Source of the DNA: JAISST01 sp050434145
GTDB lineage: Bacteria; Fusobacteriota; Fusobacteriia; Fusobacteriales; Fusobacteriaceae
Direction: 5' to 3'
DNA: 64,000 nucleotides
NCBI RefSeq assembly: GCF_050434145.1
Contig: NZ_JBNPVX010000005.1
Location: 1 to 64,000, forward strand
Below are positions 24,431-34,143 of the stretch, in pieces. The notes beneath the pieces are model-generated. The model did no database searches, was not told where the DNA came from, and worked only from the letters and a program-made list of their open reading frames with translations. Position 1 is the first letter of the stretch. Each line of letters starts with the position of its first letter. Made by a program: the position numbers and the translations under genes.

Positions 24431-25296
24431 GTGGGAAATTAGATGAAAAATTAAATGAAAAAATAATAGTGGCTTATCCGGGAATAAAAGGTGCTTTTAG
24501 TCATTTGGCTAGTGTTAGTGCTTTTCCAAATGGAGAAATGATTTCTTTCCCAACTTTTGAAGATGTAGCTCGTGCAGTGAGAGAAAGCAAAGTAGATTAT
24601 GGAATAATCCCTTTTGAAAATTCTTTTACTGGAGAAGTAGGTGAAGTAAGTGGTTTACTCAGAAAATTTGATATTTATGTAAATGGAACTCTGGATCTAA
24701 AGATTGAACAGAACCTTTTGGGTGTGAAAGGTGCAATGTTATCAGATATAAAAACTGTTTATTCTCATCCACAAGCTATTTCGCAATCAATTGATTTTAT
24801 AAGAGAAAGAAAATTTAATGTAATTTCTTCTCTGAATACTGCAATAGCAGCAAAGTATGTAAGTGATGAAAATGATAAAAGTAAAGGAGCTATAGCCTCT
24901 AGCATTACTGCCGAATTGTATGGACTTGATATTATTGAATCTAATATTAATACAAGTCATGGAAACACTACAAGATTTATTATAATAAGTAAAAACTATA
25001 ATGAAAAAGGGGATTATTTTCAGTTTTTATTTACTATAAGGCATGAAATAGGTTCATTGGCTAAATTACTTACAGTGATTGCAGAAAAAGGATTTAATAT
25101 GCTTAATATAAAATCTCATCCAATTATAGATCAACCTTGGCATTATTATTTTCATGTGGAGTTGGAAGGTGATCTATCAAAGGGTAGTACTCAAAGAATG
25201 TTGGATGACATAAAAAAATATTGTATAGAGCTTAGGGTATTAGGCGGTTATAATAAGATATATACTAAAAATTTAAGCTTAAAAGACAAAATATAG
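24427..25296 (+). CDS. pheA: Prephenate dehydratase
   Basis: It converts prephenate to phenylpyruvate in phenylalanine synthesis. The catalytic domain has GIKGAFSHLAS, YGIIPFENSFTGEVGEV and the NTTRFIIIS segment with the catalytic TRF triad. The C-terminal ACT domain (about 205-280, HEIGSLAKLLTVIAEKG with KSHPI in place of the common ESRP) would give feedback control by phenylalanine. It is a monofunctional enzyme without a chorismate mutase domain. Its start overlaps the rqcH stop as ATGA, implying coupling. Confidence 0.92.
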   Translation: MSGKLDEKLNEKIIVAYPGIKGAFSHLASVSAFPNGEMISFPTFEDVARAVRESKVDYGIIPFENSFTGEVGEVSGLLRKFDIYVNGTLDLKIEQNLLGVKGAMLSDIKTVYSHPQAISQSIDFIRERKFNVISSLNTAIAAKYVSDENDKSKGAIASSITAELYGLDIIESNINTSHGNTTRFIIISKNYNEKGDYFQFLFTIRHEIGSLAKLLTVIAEKGFNMLNIKSHPIIDQPWHYYFHVELEGDLSKGSTQRMLDDIKKYCIELRVLGGYNKIYTKNLSLKDKI

Positions 25297-25345
25297 TAAA
25301 TGTACTAAAATTTTGGACTCTTAACTATAACAATATCATTTAAAT

Positions 25346-25386
25346 AAAAAGTAGGATAAAATTCATTTTGAATAATCCTACTTTTT
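25346..25386. terminator. Bidirectional terminator
   Basis: AAAAAGTAGGAT (25346-25357) pairs with ATCCTACTTTTT (25375-25386). It ends the pheA unit and the minus-strand receptor/binding-protein unit. Confidence 0.85.
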
Positions 25387-25425
25387 ATTATATATTACTA
25401 ATCAAAAAATTTATTTTTCACTCTC

Positions 25426-26355
25426 TCATTCTTTGGCATCTTCCAAATTTAGTTTGGAAAGTTTTTCAGCAATTTCATCTATTGAATCAAAAATTCTATG
25501 GGAACCTCTTACCATTTTCTGTGGATCAAGGAAGAATAAATTATTTTTTTGGATAGCTCTAATATCTGCAATAGGTGTAAGAGCTTTCTTCATATCCTCA
25601 ATATCTGTGATACCATGAGTGGCTGCTATGAAGTCAGGGTCTTCCATTATGATAAATTCATTGGATAATATGGGGGTAGATACTCCCATTGTTGGATTGG
25701 ATGATTTATCTGGGGATTTCATCCCAAGATTTTCTACACCTAATATTTGTAATATTTCTCCAGGTAGAGTATCATCAGAGAAAGTCATCATTGGTGATAA
25801 AGAAAATAATACTATTCCTTTGAGAGGTTTTTTATCTTTATTTTGATCTTTATGTTTTTGCACTCTAGCTTTACATTGAGTTATCAACTCTTGTGCCTCT
25901 TTTTCTTTACCTACTAAATATCCGCATATCTCAATATTTTTGTAGATTTGATCAATGTTACCAGCAGCAGTGGTAAGCACGGGAATATTAAATTTTACTA
26001 GCTCTGGTGCTATGCTACTTGTTCCTGCAAATGTAATCACTAAATCAGGTTTTAACTCTACTATTTTTTCCAAGCTAGGCTGTCTTAGTGTTCCTATACT
26101 AGGTAGTTTACTTGTCTTTTCATGTGGGTGTATTTGGCTCATTGTAGCATTTGCAATGGCAGCAATGCTATCTTCACCACCTAATGCATATATGATTTCC
26201 ACTATAGCAGGATCAGTAATAATTATCTTTTTGTATTCTTTTTTTTCTATTTGATAACCACTGTTATCTGTTATTTTATTATCTTTTATTTCTGAAGAGT
26301 AACAATAATTTATTTGAAAAATTAACATGAATATGAATATAAAAAATTTTTTCAT
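25426..26355 (-). CDS. Heme/iron ABC transporter substrate-binding protein (copy 1)
   Basis: A HmuT/BtuF-type cluster A-II periplasmic binding protein. Residues 1-20 are a Sec signal (MKKFFIFIFMLIF). The mature part has the typical bilobal pattern (IIITDPAIVEIIYALGGEDSI, KPDLVITFAGTSSIA, LFSLSPMMTFSDDTLPGEILQILGVENL). ATG 26355 is chosen because TAGGAG lies 6 bases before it; an upstream in-frame start would add an unlikely 24 residues before the signal. It follows the TonB receptor with a 127-base gap and is paralogous to the protein at 28931. Heme is the likely ligand because of the HutW locus nearby; no ligand residue can be proven. Confidence 0.82.
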   Translation of the reverse strand: MKKFFIFIFMLIFQINYCYSSEIKDNKITDNSGYQIEKKEYKKIIITDPAIVEIIYALGGEDSIAAIANATMSQIHPHEKTSKLPSIGTLRQPSLEKIVELKPDLVITFAGTSSIAPELVKFNIPVLTTAAGNIDQIYKNIEICGYLVGKEKEAQELITQCKARVQKHKDQNKDKKPLKGIVLFSLSPMMTFSDDTLPGEILQILGVENLGMKSPDKSSNPTMGVSTPILSNEFIIMEDPDFIAATHGITDIEDMKKALTPIADIRAIQKNNLFFLDPQKMVRGSHRIFDSIDEIAEKLSKLNLEDAKE

Positions 26356-26482
26356 AAAAACTCCTAAATTGTGTATTTTTATTTTGGGGGAGATAAAAAT
26401 ACTATTATATAATATTTTAAAATACAATTGAAATAAATTGCTATAAAGATTTATTTACAAAACAGATACGAATAAATCCAGA

Positions 26483-28672
26483 TTAAAATTGGAACTTGAA
26501 CCCTACATAATAATTTCGACCTTCTGCAGGCATATATGAATAAGTATCAGTTGCAGATGCATAAGACAGAGATTCATGATATTTTTTATCAAAGACATTA
26601 TTTATACCTGCATATATATTCAAACTATTAGTAGCTTTGAAATTTGCTCTAATATTAGTAACAGCATAACCATTTTTCTTGCCACCAACATTGGTATTGC
26701 TCAAATAATATGCACTTCTGTATACTACATCTCCACCTATGTCAAATCTATCATTATACTTATATAATATACCAAATGATAGTTTGTGAGGAGAAACACC
26801 AGCTACTTTTTTGCCATGAATATCAGATCTTTTTCCAGTGAGATAATCTTTTTCACTAGCTTTTTTGATTTTTGCATTAATATAACTATAACTTTCAGTA
26901 AATGTAAATTTTCCTAGATATTGTCTTGCAGATAATTCAAAACCGAATCTTTGTGTTTTATCCAAATTTGTATTACGAGATGAGTATATAGCATGAGCTG
27001 CATGTCCAGAAGAACTAATTTCATCATCTGTTAAAGTGTAAAAAATAGCTCCATTTAAATCAGTTTTCTCAAAACTATCTCTAAAACCTAATTCAAAAGT
27101 GTTATATGTTTCAGATTTAAGTCCATTAAATTCCATTGTACTTGCTAATTTTGCAGCAGTAGCAGCATCATATCCTGCTGCAATAAGTGCAGCTTGGTCT
27201 CTGTATGTGTTGGTAACAAGAGCAGGTGCAGGGGATGTGTAACCTCTTTCCCATTTTAAATAAACATTACCAGTATCTGAATATAGGTAGTTAGCAGCTA
27301 ATTCAGCAGCCCAGTTGTCATGGTCTTTGGGGCTACCTGCAACATCTATATGTGCTCCCTTACTTATTCTATTATATTTATAATCAGCTTGCTCATATCT
27401 AAATCCTTGTATAAATTCCAATTTTTCATTGTATTTGTAAGTGTTCAATACAAATGCACTTATAGATTCTTTTGATGCTGTAACATCAAGATCTGATGCA
27501 GGGACAGTAGTGCTACGTATTAGTGAACCCTTCATATAAATATTCATTAGCATATTCATTTTCATTACTCTATTTAATTCATTATCTAAATAATCTATCC
27601 CTACAATGATATTGCTATCATGGGTTTCATAAGTATATTTTAATTTTGCAGAAATACCTTTTTTTTCATCATCAAAGGCTGCATTCATATTGGTGTCTGT
27701 TGTCATATATATCATTGGACTCATTACAGCAGTAGAAGATGTTTTGTATTTATAGTGCATATCAGTATCTTGAATATAACCAAGTACATTTAATTCTAGT
27801 TTATCAGTGATTTTACCTGAGTATTCTAATGAAATTTCTTCTTTATCTCGATCCCATTTAAATACGTCTCCTGGATTAACAGCACTTTGCTTTCGATCAT
27901 CCTTTAACTGTTCGTAGGTGAGATAATTTGGAACTTCTGCGTCACTTTTATATTTAGAATATCTAAAAGTAATGGTATGATCATCATTGATATCATATCT
28001 CAACTTACCATTGAAATGGTCAACATCTTCTTCACTATATCTTCTATATCCCTTTTTATCACTTCTACTATATGATAAATCTATATCAAGGTTTCCTATA
28101 GTGTGTCCCACTGATACATCATACATATTACCTCTATAATTACCATAAGAATATCCAGCAGATGCTCTAGGACCAGTTTGTTTTTTAGTAATTACATTAA
28201 TTACTCCACCTGCAGTACCACTACCATATAATACAGCACCTCCACCTGGTATTACTTCAATTCTTTCTATTTGATTAGGTGCTATCGTGTTTACAGGTGT
28301 TCCTATATGTGAAGTATCAGAAGCATTACCTCGGACTCCATCTACAAGAAGTTGGACATTTGTCATTGCTTTAGCTGTACCTTGTCCTCTCATGTCTATT
28401 ACTGGCATTCCCATCTGATATTGTACATTTACAGATGGAATATCTCTTAGAATTTCCTCCACTGTGGCATAATGTTTTTTTTCAATATCTTCACTGATGA
28501 CTATGGTAGGATTACTTGCTACATCTCTTACTGTAGTCTGGAATCCTGTGCTAGAATAGATAACACTGTTACCTAGGTCTATTGCATAGTTGTCATCATC
28601 TGTAGAGGTAGAACTAGCAAAAATTGATGATGAAAAAATTAAAGAATATAAAGCTAACTTTTTAAAACTCAT
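26483..28672 (-). CDS. TonB-dependent outer-membrane receptor (copy 1)
   Basis: A 729-aa outer-membrane receptor. It has a signal peptide (residues 1-20, ending near IFASS), a likely TonB-box region (AIDLGNSVIYSS), a plug domain (ISEDIEKKHYATVEEIL, DMRGQG, IERIEVIPGGGAVLYGSGTAGGVINVITKK) and a 22-strand barrel ending in aromatic YYVGFKFQF, the usual C-terminal insertion signal. Closest in the window is the receptor at 31847. It sits downstream of its own promoter and a 37-bp palindrome. Heme or a heme-carrier is the probable ligand by context. Confidence 0.9.
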   Translation of the reverse strand: MSFKKLALYSLIFSSSIFASSTSTDDDNYAIDLGNSVIYSSTGFQTTVRDVASNPTIVISEDIEKKHYATVEEILRDIPSVNVQYQMGMPVIDMRGQGTAKAMTNVQLLVDGVRGNASDTSHIGTPVNTIAPNQIERIEVIPGGGAVLYGSGTAGGVINVITKKQTGPRASAGYSYGNYRGNMYDVSVGHTIGNLDIDLSYSRSDKKGYRRYSEEDVDHFNGKLRYDINDDHTITFRYSKYKSDAEVPNYLTYEQLKDDRKQSAVNPGDVFKWDRDKEEISLEYSGKITDKLELNVLGYIQDTDMHYKYKTSSTAVMSPMIYMTTDTNMNAAFDDEKKGISAKLKYTYETHDSNIIVGIDYLDNELNRVMKMNMLMNIYMKGSLIRSTTVPASDLDVTASKESISAFVLNTYKYNEKLEFIQGFRYEQADYKYNRISKGAHIDVAGSPKDHDNWAAELAANYLYSDTGNVYLKWERGYTSPAPALVTNTYRDQAALIAAGYDAATAAKLASTMEFNGLKSETYNTFELGFRDSFEKTDLNGAIFYTLTDDEISSSGHAAHAIYSSRNTNLDKTQRFGFELSARQYLGKFTFTESYSYINAKIKKASEKDYLTGKRSDIHGKKVAGVSPHKLSFGILYKYNDRFDIGGDVVYRSAYYLSNTNVGGKKNGYAVTNIRANFKATNSLNIYAGINNVFDKKYHESLSYASATDTYSYMPAEGRNYYVGFKFQF

Positions 28673-28751
28673 TGATTTTCTCCTTTATCCCAAATGTATT
28701 TTGTGCGATATTCTTAAATTAGATAACAAAGCTAAAATTAGAAATATAGAT

Positions 28752-28788
28752 TTGATAATATAGTTTGATTTTCAAACTATATTATCAA
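28752..28788. promoter_or_regulatory. 37-bp palindromic operator downstream of the receptor promoter
   Basis: Perfect 17-bp arms (28752-28768 and 28772-28788) with a 3-base centre. The outer parts read TTGATAAT and ATTATCAA, resembling half-sites of Fur-type boxes. It begins about 7 bases after the -10 of the minus-strand promoter and has no T run, so a repressor operator is more likely than a terminator. Confidence 0.6.
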
Positions 28789-28795
28789 TAAAGAT

Positions 28796-28824
28796 ATAAT
28801 AATATTTTTATTTAGTTTTGTCAA
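28796..28824 (-). promoter_or_regulatory. Promoter of receptor/binding-protein unit
   Basis: On the minus strand TTGACA (28824-28819), 17 bases, TATTAT (28801-28796). The 25 bases at 28800-28824 match 35581-35605 ahead of hutW at 24 positions. Confidence 0.8.
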
Positions 28825-28930
28825 CAAATAATTTGTATGCAATATATTTTTGAAGATAAAATACAATAAAAAAGCTACTACCCAAAAGGATAATAGCTTC
28901 AAATAAATTTTCGAAAATAAACTATTTACT

Positions 28931-29821
28931 TTAATCTAATTTTAATTTTGATAGTTCTACAGAAAATTCTTCCATTGCTTCAAAAATACGTGGTGATCCT
29001 CTCAAAATCTTGCTGGAATCTACTATAAAAATATTATTGTTTTTGAATGCTTTTATTTCTGCAAGAGCTGGATTAGCATTTTTAATTTCGTCTGGAGAAT
29101 TGAAACTCATGGCACCAGCAATAAAATCCGGATTTTCCATAATAATAAATTCGTTGGATAATATAGGTTGCTCTCCCTTGACATTATCTGCTAAGTTTTC
29201 CACACCTAGTAGATTTAGGACTTGGCCTGGTAAAGTAGTAGAATTGAAACTTCTCATGGGAGAGGCACTAAATAAAACAGCACCTTTAATTTTGGGTCTA
29301 TTTTTACTGGTTTCTTCTAATTTTATTAATTTTTCTTTGCTTTCATCATGTAATTTGTTTGCATTTACAACCTTGTTTGTAATTTCCCCTGCAGCTATAA
29401 TGTTCTTCAAAATATCATCAATACTATTAGCTTTGGATATAAGAACTGGAATTTTGGATGTTTTTAAATTATCAGCGATATTAGCAGTCATTCCATTCAA
29501 TATAACAAGATCTGGTTCCATAGCAACAATTTGTTCAAGATTGGGTCTGGTAATAGTTCCTATACTAGGCAAATTTTCTGTTTTATCTTCTGGCCAAATT
29601 TTACTTTGCATAGTTTTACCAATGGCAACTACATTTTCTTCGCCATTAATAAGATAGAATATTTCTACAAATGCTGGATCTGTAATGATAACTTTTTTAT
29701 ATGCTTTTTTTTCTACAGAATTTCCCTGATGATCTATTATTAAATTATCTTTGATTTCAAAACCAAGCATAAGATTGCTAAAGATTAATAATGATAAAAT
29801 ACTTAATATAAATTTTTTCAT
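28931..29821 (-). CDS. Heme/iron ABC transporter substrate-binding protein (copy 2)
   Basis: A 296-aa paralog of the protein at 25426, with a signal peptide (MKKFILSILSLLIFSNLMLG) and the same landmarks (VIITDPAFVEIFYLINGEENV, EPDLVILNGMTANIA, LFSASPMRSFNSTTLPGQVLNLLGVENL). The start follows AAGGAG. It lies 184 bases downstream of the ATPase gene on the same strand and is probably the binding protein for that transporter. The intervening gap contains a hairpin (29905-29936) but no terminator. Heme is the presumed ligand. Confidence 0.82.
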   Translation of the reverse strand: MKKFILSILSLLIFSNLMLGFEIKDNLIIDHQGNSVEKKAYKKVIITDPAFVEIFYLINGEENVVAIGKTMQSKIWPEDKTENLPSIGTITRPNLEQIVAMEPDLVILNGMTANIADNLKTSKIPVLISKANSIDDILKNIIAAGEITNKVVNANKLHDESKEKLIKLEETSKNRPKIKGAVLFSASPMRSFNSTTLPGQVLNLLGVENLADNVKGEQPILSNEFIIMENPDFIAGAMSFNSPDEIKNANPALAEIKAFKNNNIFIVDSSKILRGSPRIFEAMEEFSVELSKLKLD

Positions 29822-29904
29822 AAAACTCCTTTTAGTTAATTATTTTAAGATGTTGTTAACCAGTTTTAGTTATGTAATTCGGACTTTTGCTAGATATAGG
29901 GGAG

Positions 29905-29936
29905 GAGAGTCATATTATATGGCTTATATGACCCTC
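29905..29936. other. Intercistronic hairpin
   Basis: GAGAGTCATAT (29905-29915) can pair with ATATGACCCTC (29926-29936) with one internal mismatch. No T run follows on the minus strand, so it is more likely an mRNA processing or stability element than a terminator. Confidence 0.4.
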
Positions 29937-30005
29937 ACAAAGTATGTTAAAAAATGAGATTCAACTATCAAATTTGTAAAATATGTAGAACTAACTAAAT
30001 ATTTT

Positions 30006-30839
30006 TTAGATTTTAGGAACTACATAGGGATATCCTTCTTCTGTATAGTGAATATTACTATCCAATTGATATACAACCATCAAATTTTCCTTTGTAATGA
30101 CTTCTTTAGGAGTACCTCTTTTGAAAACTTTACCATCTTTTAGCATAATTATTTCATCACAAAACAAAGAAGCAAGATTTAAATCATGTAATACCATAAG
30201 TGCAGTAATCTTGTTTTCTTTGATTTCTTTTTTTATTCTCTTCATAATAGCTACTGAATGATTGAGATCTAATGCAGAGGTGGGCTCATCTAGGAGCATT
30301 ATTTTTGTATTTTGTACCAATGCTCTGGCAAGTAAGACCATTTGGAATTCTCCACCAGATAGACTTATTGCCAATCTATCCACAAATTTTGAAAGGTGCA
30401 TTTTATCAAGAATTTCACTTGTGAATTTGTGATCTTCATAGGTATATCCATCAAAGGCATTTCTTAAATGTGGAAGCCTTCCTAGCAAAGTGAAATCATG
30501 TACAGTTACAGGAGATTGTAGCTTAGATTTTTGTGGTACAAATGACATTTTTTGTGCTTTTCTCTTTTGAGAAAGTCCTTTTGTATTTTCATTAAAGAGT
30601 TCGATATATCCACTTTCACTTTTTAAAAATCCTAAGATATTTTGTAAAAGAGTTGATTTTCCACAACCATTAGGACCTATTATTGCAGTTAATTTTTCTG
30701 TATTTATATTCATTGAAATATCATTTAGTATTTTTCTTTTTCCAAAAGAAAAATTTAAATTCTTAATTTCTATTGCATTTACTTTTTTATTGGCAAATGA
30801 ATCAATTTTTTCTGATTTTTCTGATTTCATAGTACTCAT
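30006..30839 (-). CDS. Heme/iron ABC transporter ATP-binding protein
   Basis: A FecE/HmuV-type ATPase: Walker A GPNGCGKST, Q-loop VPQKSK, signature LSGGEFQ, Walker B IMLLDEPTSALD and H-loop VLHDLNLA. It powers import of heme or a ferric chelate through the adjacent FecCD permease. ATG 30839 is chosen over GTG 30845 because AGAGAGG is correctly spaced only to the ATG. An unusual N-terminal charged extension of about 20 residues (SEKSEKIDSFANKKV) precedes the ABC core. It is followed by a binding-protein gene. Confidence 0.9.
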   Translation of the reverse strand: MSTMKSEKSEKIDSFANKKVNAIEIKNLNFSFGKRKILNDISMNINTEKLTAIIGPNGCGKSTLLQNILGFLKSESGYIELFNENTKGLSQKRKAQKMSFVPQKSKLQSPVTVHDFTLLGRLPHLRNAFDGYTYEDHKFTSEILDKMHLSKFVDRLAISLSGGEFQMVLLARALVQNTKIMLLDEPTSALDLNHSVAIMKRIKKEIKENKITALMVLHDLNLASLFCDEIIMLKDGKVFKRGTPKEVITKENLMVVYQLDSNIHYTEEGYPYVVPKI

Positions 30840-30851
30840 AGTCACACCTCT

Positions 30852-31817
30852 CTACATTCTTTTACTTTTCATGGCAAGATATAAGAAAAAAGGAGCGCCT
30901 ACAAAGGAAGTGACTATACCAATAGGTATTTCTACTGGATTCATGATAACTCTTCCTATTGTATCACAAAGTAGCAAGAATAGACCACCACCAATGGTAA
31001 CAGGAGGTAATAATTTTGTATTACTTGCTCCAACCAAGCTTCTAACTATATGTGGAATAATGAGACCTACAAACCCAATCATTCCAGTAAAAGCAACAGA
31101 AAATGCAACTACTAATGCTACTACCACTAAAGTACGTATTTTTAGCTTTTGTACATCAATACCAAGAGAATGTGCTTCTTCATCACCTGATAGAAGTGCA
31201 TCAAGATTATGTCTTTGCATAAAGAAATATGTTGTAGAAAAAGCCAACGGAAGTATAATCATACGAACTTTGAACCATGATGCATTACTTAAGTTTCCCA
31301 TAAGCCACATAGTAACTCTATATGTCCCATCTTGACCAATTAGATAAAATGCAAAAGAAGTAAATGAACCCAAAAATGAAGAGACAGCTATCCCAACTAT
31401 CAATAAAGTAGTAACATTGACAGAAGTTCCTTTTTTTGCAATTTTGAATATTGCAAGAGTACTAAAGATACAACAGATAAATGCAAAAAAACCATACATA
31501 ATTTCTGGGAGTCCCAAGAGGGACGCAATAACTGCGCCAAAAGTAGCACTTGCTGAAATACCTATAATATATGGATCTGCCAATGGGTTTTGAAATATAG
31601 TTTGTACCACTGCACCACTAGAAGAAAGCATCATTCCTACTAAAATAGCCATTATAATCCTAGGTAGTCTCAAGTTGAAGATGATTTTCCATTCTGTTTC
31701 TTCTAATGTGAGAGTGATGATATTCATAAGTGGAATCTTTGCACTACCAATTAGTAATGCGAAGATTCCAATAGCAATTGTGATAATAATTAAGAATATA
31801 GGTAAGAATTTTTTCAT
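30852..31817 (-). CDS. FecCD/BtuC-family ABC permease
   Basis: A 321-aa permease with about ten membrane helices and family motifs (LRLPRIIMAILVGMMLSSSGAVVQTIFQNPLADPYIIGIS near the N-terminus in segments, FTGMIGFVGLIIPHIVRSLVG with the EAA-like coupling loop). It forms the inner-membrane channel for heme or iron-chelate import together with the ATPase encoded 12 bases downstream. The receptor gene is 29 bases upstream, so receptor, permease and ATPase form one unit. Confidence 0.92.
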   Translation of the reverse strand: MKKFLPIFLIIITIAIGIFALLIGSAKIPLMNIITLTLEETEWKIIFNLRLPRIIMAILVGMMLSSSGAVVQTIFQNPLADPYIIGISASATFGAVIASLLGLPEIMYGFFAFICCIFSTLAIFKIAKKGTSVNVTTLLIVGIAVSSFLGSFTSFAFYLIGQDGTYRVTMWLMGNLSNASWFKVRMIILPLAFSTTYFFMQRHNLDALLSGDEEAHSLGIDVQKLKIRTLVVVALVVAFSVAFTGMIGFVGLIIPHIVRSLVGASNTKLLPPVTIGGGLFLLLCDTIGRVIMNPVEIPIGIVTSFVGAPFFLYLAMKSKRM

Positions 31818-31846
31818 TGTGCACCTTTCATATTAATTTTTTATGA

Positions 31847-34051
31847 TTAAAATTGATATTTGAATCCTACATAATAATTTCTTTCGGCAGCAGGATCATA
31901 AGAAAATTCTTTAGTAGATGTACTGTATGATACATAATCATTATATTTTTTATCTAATACATTGTTTATACCTGCATAAATATTAAGACTATTAGTAGCT
32001 TTAAAATTAGCTTTTACATTTACTACTGTATGAGAATTAACTTTTCCGCCTTCATTACTTGCAGTAAGATACATTCCACCATGATATACAAGGTCAGTTC
32101 CAAGACTAAATTTGTCATTAAATTGGTATAAAACACCCAATGATAATTTATGAGAAGGAACATAAGCTATTCTATTACCAGCAAGTTTGTGCCCTCTATC
32201 ATCACCTTTTTTAACTTTGGCATCTACATAACTAAAACTTTCTGTAAATGTAAATTTTCCAACATCTTGACTTGCTGCTAATTCAAAACCAAATCTTCTT
32301 GTTTTATCAAGGTTATAGTTGATAATCTCAGAAGTGCTTGCAGTATGTCCAGAACTTCTTATTTCATCCTTTGTTTGAGTAAAGAATACTACAGCACTGA
32401 CATTAGAATTCCAGAAATAGTCTCTTAGACCTAATTCTACACTATTATAAGTTTCAGAATCTAAATCATTCAGATAATATTCTCCTCTTAAGTGTACAGG
32501 GACACTCATATCATTTGCGTCGTATCTATTGGTAAGTAATGCTGGTGCTGGAGATGTAAAACCTCTTTCATATTTTAAATATATATTACCTGTATCAGAA
32601 TAAAGATAATTGATAGCTAATTCAAGAGCAAAGTTGTTCATATCTTTTTTATTTTTTATGTCTGTTCCAGTTACTGCAGGTCCAATTGTTGCAATTGGTC
32701 TAGTGCCTGCAGGAGTTATCATGTTTACTTGTCCTTTGGTAGTAGTATAAGAACTCCTAAAAATATCGTAGTTAGCTCTTTCATATCTGAAACCTTGTAT
32801 AAATTCCCAATTATTGTGTTTATAAGTATTTAAAATAAAAGCACTAATTGTCTTTTTATCTAATTTTATATTTGTATTTACATTGATATCCATGTCAGTA
32901 GTCACAGTCATAGGTCCCATTGAAGTAGCGCTATGTGAGTTGATTTGGTTAACCATATTCCTGTCTAAGTGATTATCAATGTAATCCATACCAAATACTA
33001 ACGTACTATCATTACCATAAGAGTATCTTAATTTTGCTTTTATTCCTTTTTTTTCATCATCAAAATTTGCATCCATGTCAACTACAGAATATCCTGGACC
33101 TGTCCAATTTCTACCATGCCTACTATCACTGTCACTTTTGTAATTCATATCAGTAGTTTGGTAGAAAGCAGATAGAGAAAAATCAAGATTATCAGTAAAT
33201 TTTCCTTGATAATCAAATACAAACTCTTCTTTGTCTATTTTCCAAATATCTGTATCACCAGGATTTTTACCTGATTGTTTTCTTCTTTGTTTTAATTGTT
33301 CTTTTGTTAAAGAATCAGGTAATTCTTTGTCATTTGAAAAATTAGTATATTTAAAAGATATATTATGATCCTCATTAATTTCAAATCTTACTTTTCCTTG
33401 GAAATAGTCACTATCTTCTTCACTATATTTTCTATAGCCTTTTATATCATTTCTTGTGTATGCTAAATCAACATCCAATTTGCCAAAAGTGTATCCTGCA
33501 GATACATCATATTTACTACCTTGGGTATTTCCATAACTATATCCAGCAGTGGCTCTTGGTCCACTTTGCTTTTTTGTAATGATATTTACAACACCACCAG
33601 ATGTACCACTACCATACAATACAGCTCCTCCACCTGGAATGACTTCAATTCTATCTATGCTGTTTACTGCAATAGTATTGATAGAACTAGATACCATAGA
33701 AGTATCTAATGAGTTGGTAGGAATACCATCTACTAATATTTGTACATTAGTTTTGGCTTGATTTCCTTGTCCACGCATATCTACTATTGGCATACCCATT
33801 TGATATTGTAGATTAACAGCAGGGATATCTTTCAATATTTCATCTACAGTTTTGTAATGTTTTTTTTCAATATCTTCACTTATGATGATAGTGGGACTGC
33901 TAGCAACATCTCTTACTGTAGTCTGAAATCCAGTGGTAGAATAGATTACACTGTTTCCTAGATCAATAACAGCTGGTTCAATGCTGTCCTCAGAAGTAAA
34001 TGCACTTGCTGAAATTAAGATTGAAGCTAATAATAATTTTTTCATACTCAT
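31847..34051 (-). CDS. TonB-dependent outer-membrane receptor (copy 2)
   Basis: A 734-aa receptor paralogous along its length to the one at 26483. It has the same signal type (MSMKKLLLASILISASAFTS), the same TonB-box region (VIDLGNSVIYSTTG), the same plug motifs (DIEKKHYKTVDEIL, GQGNQAKTNVQILVDG, IDRIEVIPGGGAVLYGSGTSGG) and the terminal RNYYVGFKYQF. It is co-oriented with hutW 92 bases upstream, in the leading position for outer-membrane heme uptake. Extracellular loop regions differ most between the two paralogs, suggesting different ligands or carriers. Confidence 0.9.
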   Translation of the reverse strand: MSMKKLLLASILISASAFTSEDSIEPAVIDLGNSVIYSTTGFQTTVRDVASSPTIIISEDIEKKHYKTVDEILKDIPAVNLQYQMGMPIVDMRGQGNQAKTNVQILVDGIPTNSLDTSMVSSSINTIAVNSIDRIEVIPGGGAVLYGSGTSGGVVNIITKKQSGPRATAGYSYGNTQGSKYDVSAGYTFGKLDVDLAYTRNDIKGYRKYSEEDSDYFQGKVRFEINEDHNISFKYTNFSNDKELPDSLTKEQLKQRRKQSGKNPGDTDIWKIDKEEFVFDYQGKFTDNLDFSLSAFYQTTDMNYKSDSDSRHGRNWTGPGYSVVDMDANFDDEKKGIKAKLRYSYGNDSTLVFGMDYIDNHLDRNMVNQINSHSATSMGPMTVTTDMDINVNTNIKLDKKTISAFILNTYKHNNWEFIQGFRYERANYDIFRSSYTTTKGQVNMITPAGTRPIATIGPAVTGTDIKNKKDMNNFALELAINYLYSDTGNIYLKYERGFTSPAPALLTNRYDANDMSVPVHLRGEYYLNDLDSETYNSVELGLRDYFWNSNVSAVVFFTQTKDEIRSSGHTASTSEIINYNLDKTRRFGFELAASQDVGKFTFTESFSYVDAKVKKGDDRGHKLAGNRIAYVPSHKLSLGVLYQFNDKFSLGTDLVYHGGMYLTASNEGGKVNSHTVVNVKANFKATNSLNIYAGINNVLDKKYNDYVSYSTSTKEFSYDPAAERNYYVGFKYQF

Positions 34052-34143
34052 TTTTATAACTCTCCTATTAAAAAATTTTAATTAATTATAAATTTATTTG
34101 TTAAAATAACTGTTGTGCTAAATTTAGAATGTATTTGGATAAA

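Noticed and set aside
28752..28788. Palindrome as a terminator
   Set aside because: No T run follows on either strand, and it sits directly downstream of a strong -10 element.
29010..29657. Long plus-strand open frame (215 codons) across the second binding-protein gene
   Set aside because: It is a shadow of the well-supported minus-strand binding protein, has no ribosome-binding site and gives a composition typical of reverse-complement reading.
30790..31335. Plus-strand 181-codon frame over the permease gene
   Set aside because: Antisense shadow of the FecCD permease; no start signal.
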